Shown one piece after another: positions 5,891-8,286 of a stretch of DNA of 8,286 nucleotides. A program made the position numbers and the translations under genes. Position 1 is the stretch's first letter. Each line of letters starts with the position of its first letter. The notes beneath the pieces were generated by a model, which worked only from the letters and a program-made list of their open reading frames with translations, ran no database searches and was not told the DNA's origin. The DNA is from Planctomycetota bacterium (GTDB lineage: Bacteria; Planctomycetota; SBBH01; JACQRN01), in assembly GCA_016206515.1 (NCBI GenBank), contig JACQRN010000343.1, positions 1-8,286 on the forward strand. Reading direction: 5' to 3'.

Positions 5891-6487
5891 ATGCGCCTGA
5901 AGGCCCCCCAGCGCCGCGCACAGCTCCTGACGGTCGCCACGCGCCTGTTCGCCGACTTCGGATACGCCCGCACGACGACCGCCTCGCTCGCGAAGGCGGC
6001 CGGGGTGACCGAGCCGATCCTCTACCGGCACTTCCCGTCGAAGAAGGCTCTGTTCGACGCGGTCCTCGACGACGTGAACGCGCGCCTGACGGCCGGATGG
6101 CGCGCGCCCGCCCTGTCGGGGAGCCCCGCCGCCGCCCAGCTCGACGAGATCATGGAGTCGTTCCCGAAGCGGATCGGGGAGATGCGGCAGGAACTGTCGG
6201 TGGTCCACCGGGCGCTCGCCGAGACGAGGCTGGGCGCCGGGGTCCGCGGGAAGCTGCGCGCCCACTACGGCGAGTACCTCTCGTTCCTGGCCGGCGTCCT
6301 CGGGCGGGGCCAGAAGGAGGGGAGCGTCCGGACCGACCTCGACGCGACGGAGATCGCTTGGCTGGTCGTCTCCCTGGGACTCTCCGTCTCCCTCCTGGGG
6401 CCGCTGGGGCTCGCCCCGGGCGGGGAACAGGCGCTCGCCGAGCGGCTGCGGCGCCTCTGCGGCGCCCTGACCGCCGGACGGCGTTAG
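5891..6487 (+). CDS. TetR/AcrR family transcriptional regulator
   Basis: A 198-residue dimeric DNA-binding repressor. The N-terminal helix-turn-helix is textbook TetR: helix 1 QLLTVATRLFADFGYARTT (11-29), helices 2-3 ASLAKAAGVTEPILYRHFPS (31-50), then KKALFDAVLDDV, which starts helix 4. Residues 65-198 are the variable, mostly helical ligand-binding and dimer domain, with a hydrophobic helix, EIAWLVVSLGLSVSLLGPLG (154-173), that may line the pocket or dimer face. It begins eight bases after the symporter stop with no Shine-Dalgarno, so it probably depends on translation from upstream. As last gene of the cluster it is a plausible local regulator, but no palindrome was found directly beside it. 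The nearest good operator candidate is the 18-bp palindrome at 626-643, at the head of the cluster. It ends 12 bases from the stop of the convergent gene. The family call is secure; effector and targets are unknown. Confidence 0.93.
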   Translation: MRLKAPQRRAQLLTVATRLFADFGYARTTTASLAKAAGVTEPILYRHFPSKKALFDAVLDDVNARLTAGWRAPALSGSPAAAQLDEIMESFPKRIGEMRQELSVVHRALAETRLGAGVRGKLRAHYGEYLSFLAGVLGRGQKEGSVRTDLDATEIAWLVVSLGLSVSLLGPLGLAPGGEQALAERLRRLCGALTAGRR

Positions 6488-6499
6488 CCGCGCGGGGAA

Positions 6500-7474
6500 C
6501 TACCGGGGGTCTTCGACCGGCTCCACTGCCAGGAGCCAGGAGGTCTCGGCCAGAGACGTGACGTCGGCGTCGACGTAGAACTGGTCGCCGCGGCGGACGA
6601 ATCGCGACACGCGCACCCATGTCTCCCGGAAGATCCCCTGGTCCGCGTTGAGCATCGGGTCCGTCATGCGGTAGTACGTCGCGGCGCGGCGGGCATCGGG
6701 ACGCTCGTGCGAGACCGCCAACAGGTCGCTCTCCCGGATCCGGGCGGCCCCGCCAGCGGGATCCTCCTGGAGGAGCGCCTGCGCGACCGAGAGCTCCTCG
6801 TTGTGCAGACGCTCATAGGTGAGCGAATCGATCTCGGTCACGACCGGCAGGAATCCGTGCCGCCCCCGAACCCCCCGCTCGTGGCGGCGCACGTCCACGC
6901 CGACCTGCAGGAGTCCCCGGTAGTACGCCCCCGCGGTCTGCTTGAGCGGATGCGCGATCGTGCGATCCCCAGCGCGCACCTGGGGCCCCCGCTCGCGGCG
7001 TTCCACCGGGGTCAGGCCGATCACGTGGAGGTCCATGAAGTCCGCCTCCTCGGGGATCCGGGAGAAGACCGCCACGCACTCCTTGACCTGGCCCGCGCGC
7101 AACAGGCCCCGCGCCCCGGAATGGTCGAGGTACTCGCGCCGAGCGCGCTTCTCGATCTCCTGCCGGGCGGCGCGATCGTCCCCCGCCACGAGCCGAACGA
7201 GCCGGCCGTCGAGATCCTGCACGTCGGTCTCCACGAAGAACTCGAGCGTCACCTCCCGCGGCGAGTGGCCGGGATTCCGCAGGCGGTAGGGGATCGCCCA
7301 GGCGGCGCGCGGGGCGCCCAGGGGATCTTCGAGGAGCACCTCACGGGGACGGTCGAGGAACTCGAAGTCCAGCAGATGCTCCGTCAGGGGGGCGACCCGG
7401 CCGAGTTCCACCGGGAACGCGAGCGGCACCGCCAGGAGAAGCGCCACGCCGAGCAGGAATCCGCACTTGAGCAT
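6500..7474 (-). CDS. Secreted/periplasmic protein of unknown function, probable beta-sandwich
   Basis: I do not recognise the family. Starting at ATG 7474 the protein has 324 residues: a signal peptide-like N-terminus (MLKCGFLLGVALLLAVPLAF, one lysine then a hydrophobic core), then a hydrophilic body. Residues 57-84 (AAWAIPYRLRNPGHSPREV and on to VETD) look like an Ig-type beta sandwich with a conserved Asn. A 100-128 helix-rich insert follows, then VKECVAVFSRIPEEADFMDLHVIGLTPVE (130-158), and ADVTSLAETSWLLAVEPVEDP near the C-terminus. Two cysteines (4 and 133) and no enzyme motif are visible. A longer start at 7486 (four more residues) is open, but the candidate -10 box overlaps that codon, so 7474 is preferred. 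It has its own promoter (7485-7514) and no Shine-Dalgarno. It is convergent with the TetR gene. Export is moderately certain; function is unassigned. Confidence 0.75.
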   Translation of the reverse strand: MLKCGFLLGVALLLAVPLAFPVELGRVAPLTEHLLDFEFLDRPREVLLEDPLGAPRAAWAIPYRLRNPGHSPREVTLEFFVETDVQDLDGRLVRLVAGDDRAARQEIEKRARREYLDHSGARGLLRAGQVKECVAVFSRIPEEADFMDLHVIGLTPVERRERGPQVRAGDRTIAHPLKQTAGAYYRGLLQVGVDVRRHERGVRGRHGFLPVVTEIDSLTYERLHNEELSVAQALLQEDPAGGAARIRESDLLAVSHERPDARRAATYYRMTDPMLNADQGIFRETWVRVSRFVRRGDQFYVDADVTSLAETSWLLAVEPVEDPR

Positions 7475-7484
7475 GGGAAGAGCC

Positions 7485-7514
7485 ATTCTATAGGCCCGAA
7501 CGCACGGATGCCAA
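7485..7514 (-). promoter_or_regulatory. Candidate sigma70 promoter of the secreted-protein gene, leaderless type
   Basis: On the minus strand TTGGCA (7514-7509) matches the -35 consensus at five of six positions. TATAGAAT follows at 7492-7485, giving a spacer of 16 (to TATAGA) or 18 bases (to TAGAAT). Expected transcription start is about 7478-7480, only a few bases before ATG 7474 and downstream of the other ATG at 7486. This supports the shorter start and a nearly leaderless message. It sits just past the TGA (7517-7519) of the upstream TPR-like gene, so the two genes need not share a transcript. Confidence 0.65.
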
Positions 7515-7516
7515 AG

Positions 7517-8286
7517 TCAGCGCGGCGGCCGCCCGGCGGCCGCGAGCGCCTCTCCCCGCAGGCGGACGAAACTCCAGTCCGAGGGGAAGCGCCGGCACAA
7601 CCGCTCCAGCATCCGTGCGGCCGCCGCCGGGTCGGATGCGCGCAGGAGCGCCGCGCGCGTCCAGAGGGAGGGGCGGTGGTCCGCTGAGCGCGCCAGAAGG
7701 CGCGCGGCCAGGTCGCCCGCCCGCTCGTCGGCGGCGCGCGCGGCGGCCGGATCGACCGCGGACAGGATCCTCGCCTCGAGCCATATCAGACGCGCATCGT
7801 CCGGCGCCAGGCGCATCCCTTCCCGAAGGCGCGGCAGGAGATCCTCCCTCCAGGCCGGGTCGTCCCGGCAGGCGTCCAGCCACCCCCACAGGTCGCGCGG
7901 GGTCGACGGCGGGGCGTCGGGACGTTCCGGGGCCATGACCCGCCACGAGAAGGCGACGTCGTAGAGATCGGGCCTCGCGCCGTACCACCCGGCGCAACGC
8001 CGGAACGCCGCGCGCGCGCGCGGGACATCGCCACACGCCATCCGGTACTGCGCCTCCCAATAGCAGACCGATCCCGTCGGGCAGGCCCGCCGCCGCTCGA
8101 CGAGCCGACGGACGGCGCGCGCGGGACGGGCTCCCAGTTCCGCGTGAGACTGCATCAACGCCGCCTGCTCGGCGACCGGATCCGGCAGGGCGACCGCTCC
8201 ACGGGCCGACGTGAGGAAGTCCCCGCCGCGCAGGACCAAGGCGCGCGGCGCCAAGGCGCGCGGCGCCGAGGCGCGCAGCGCCGAAG
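7517..8286 (-). CDS. Alanine/arginine-rich TPR-like protein, 5' end outside window
   Basis: The reading frame is open from the right edge (first full codon at 8284) to TGA at 7517-7519, giving 255 visible codons. A TTG at 8254 is available, but the frame runs on upstream without a stop, so the true start is probably beyond the window. The first 20 residues read SALRA-SAPRA-LAPRA-LVLRG and come from a 15-bp DNA repeat. The rest is rich in Ala-Arg helices with spaced aromatic residues in TPR-like pairs: PTGSVCYWEAQYRMACGDVP followed by RARAAFRRCAGWY; DDARLIWLEARILSAVDPAA; HRPSLWTRAALLRASDPAAA followed by RMLERLCRRFP; and SDWSFVRLRGEALAAAG. Such repeats bind protein partners. No enzyme motif is seen. 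A membrane or O-antigen-ligase-like domain could precede it outside the window, but that is a guess. Frame choice rests on the helical repeat pattern and on the overlapping minus-strand alternative (7488-8060) lacking it. Confidence 0.7.
   Translation of the reverse strand, partial: SALRASAPRALAPRALVLRGGDFLTSARGAVALPDPVAEQAALMQSHAELGARPARAVRRLVERRRACPTGSVCYWEAQYRMACGDVPRARAAFRRCAGWYGARPDLYDVAFSWRVMAPERPDAPPSTPRDLWGWLDACRDDPAWREDLLPRLREGMRLAPDDARLIWLEARILSAVDPAAARAADERAGDLAARLLARSADHRPSLWTRAALLRASDPAAAARMLERLCRRFPSDWSFVRLRGEALAAAGRPPR
7525..7543. repeat. Two GCGGCCGC octamers three bases apart (paired NotI sites, hairpin-capable)
   Basis: GCGGCCGC occurs at 7525-7532 and again at 7536-7543 with CCG between. 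Each copy is self-complementary, so the pair is both a direct and an inverted repeat and can fold as an 8-bp stem with a 3-base loop. It lies in the last codons of the TPR-like gene, six bases before its TGA in the direction of transcription. A GCGCTGACTTTGG stretch follows instead of a T-run, so an intrinsic terminator is doubtful. In DNA this GC-rich it may be chance. Confidence 0.55.
8236..8286. repeat. 15-bp tandem repeat, at least 3.4 copies, inside the TPR-like gene
   Basis: Unit CCAAGGCGCGCGGCG at 8236-8250 is repeated exactly at 8251-8265 and then with two changes (CCGAGGCGCGCAGCG) at 8266-8280. A fourth copy begins CCGAAG at the window edge. The 15-base length keeps the frame, so on the minus strand it codes for a five-residue motif of type A-P-R-A-L. 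The total copy number is unknown because the array leaves the window. Confidence 0.9.

Noticed and set aside
6707..7687. Plus-strand open frame (326 codons) opposite the secreted-protein gene
   Set aside because: It crosses the candidate promoter at 7485-7514 and the end of the TPR-like gene, and its product shows no motif. The minus strand has a signal peptide and a promoter.
7488..8060. Minus-strand open frame overlapping the TPR-like gene in another frame
   Set aside because: The product is Gly/Arg/Pro-rich without helical repeats, while the competing frame shows TPR-like repeats and stays open to the window edge.
1..8286. tRNA, rRNA, CRISPR, transposase, phage, toxin-antitoxin or secondary-metabolite genes
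   Set aside because: Nothing matching these was found on reading both strands. The only tandem repeat is the 15-bp coding array at the right edge, which has no spacers.

Overview
The window is very GC-rich bacterial DNA, densely coded on both strands with almost no intergenic space. Nothing in it fixes a phylum. The stand-alone RAM protein, the cytoplasmic two-domain NagZ relative, the secreted protein of no recognised family and the near absence of Shine-Dalgarno sequences would suit an uncultured Gram-negative-type lineage (Acidobacteriota, Eisenbacteria or a similar group). This is inference only. No rRNA, tRNA, CRISPR array, insertion sequence or phage gene was seen.

Layout. (1) 1-576, minus strand: a histidine phosphatase (RHGE family) whose C-terminus runs off the left edge. 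(2) 577-655: a compact divergent control region with two back-to-back TAGAAT -10 elements and an 18-bp perfect palindrome in the leader of the rightward transcript. (3) 656-6487, plus strand: six tightly packed genes. They are a 76-residue stand-alone Lrp/AsnC ligand-binding (RAM) protein, a GT39/ArnT-like membrane glycosyltransferase, QueF, a NagZ-type GH3 glycosidase, a sodium:solute symporter and a TetR repressor. Gaps are 14, 34, -4, 2 and 8 bases, so they may form one long transcript; the 34-base gap before queF is the likeliest break. (4) 6488-6499: a 12-base convergent junction with no room for a classical terminator. (5) 6500-8286, minus strand: a secreted protein of unknown function with its own promoter, and upstream of it an alanine/arginine-rich TPR-like protein. 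The TPR-like gene is still open at the right edge, where it passes through a 15-bp tandem repeat.

Functional reading. The most coherent unit is GH3 glycosidase, symporter and TetR. A transporter two bases after a cytoplasmic NagZ-type enzyme suggests uptake and cleavage of an N-acetylglucosamine-containing saccharide, such as a peptidoglycan or chitin fragment, under control of the TetR protein. queF (queuosine synthesis) appears to be joined to this unit by translational coupling only. The glycosyltransferase gene has clearly lower local GC than its neighbours. No wholly new system can be demonstrated. The best leads are the NagZ-symporter-TetR unit, the palindromic leader of the RAM gene, the matched leaderless-type promoters and the 15-bp coding minisatellite.
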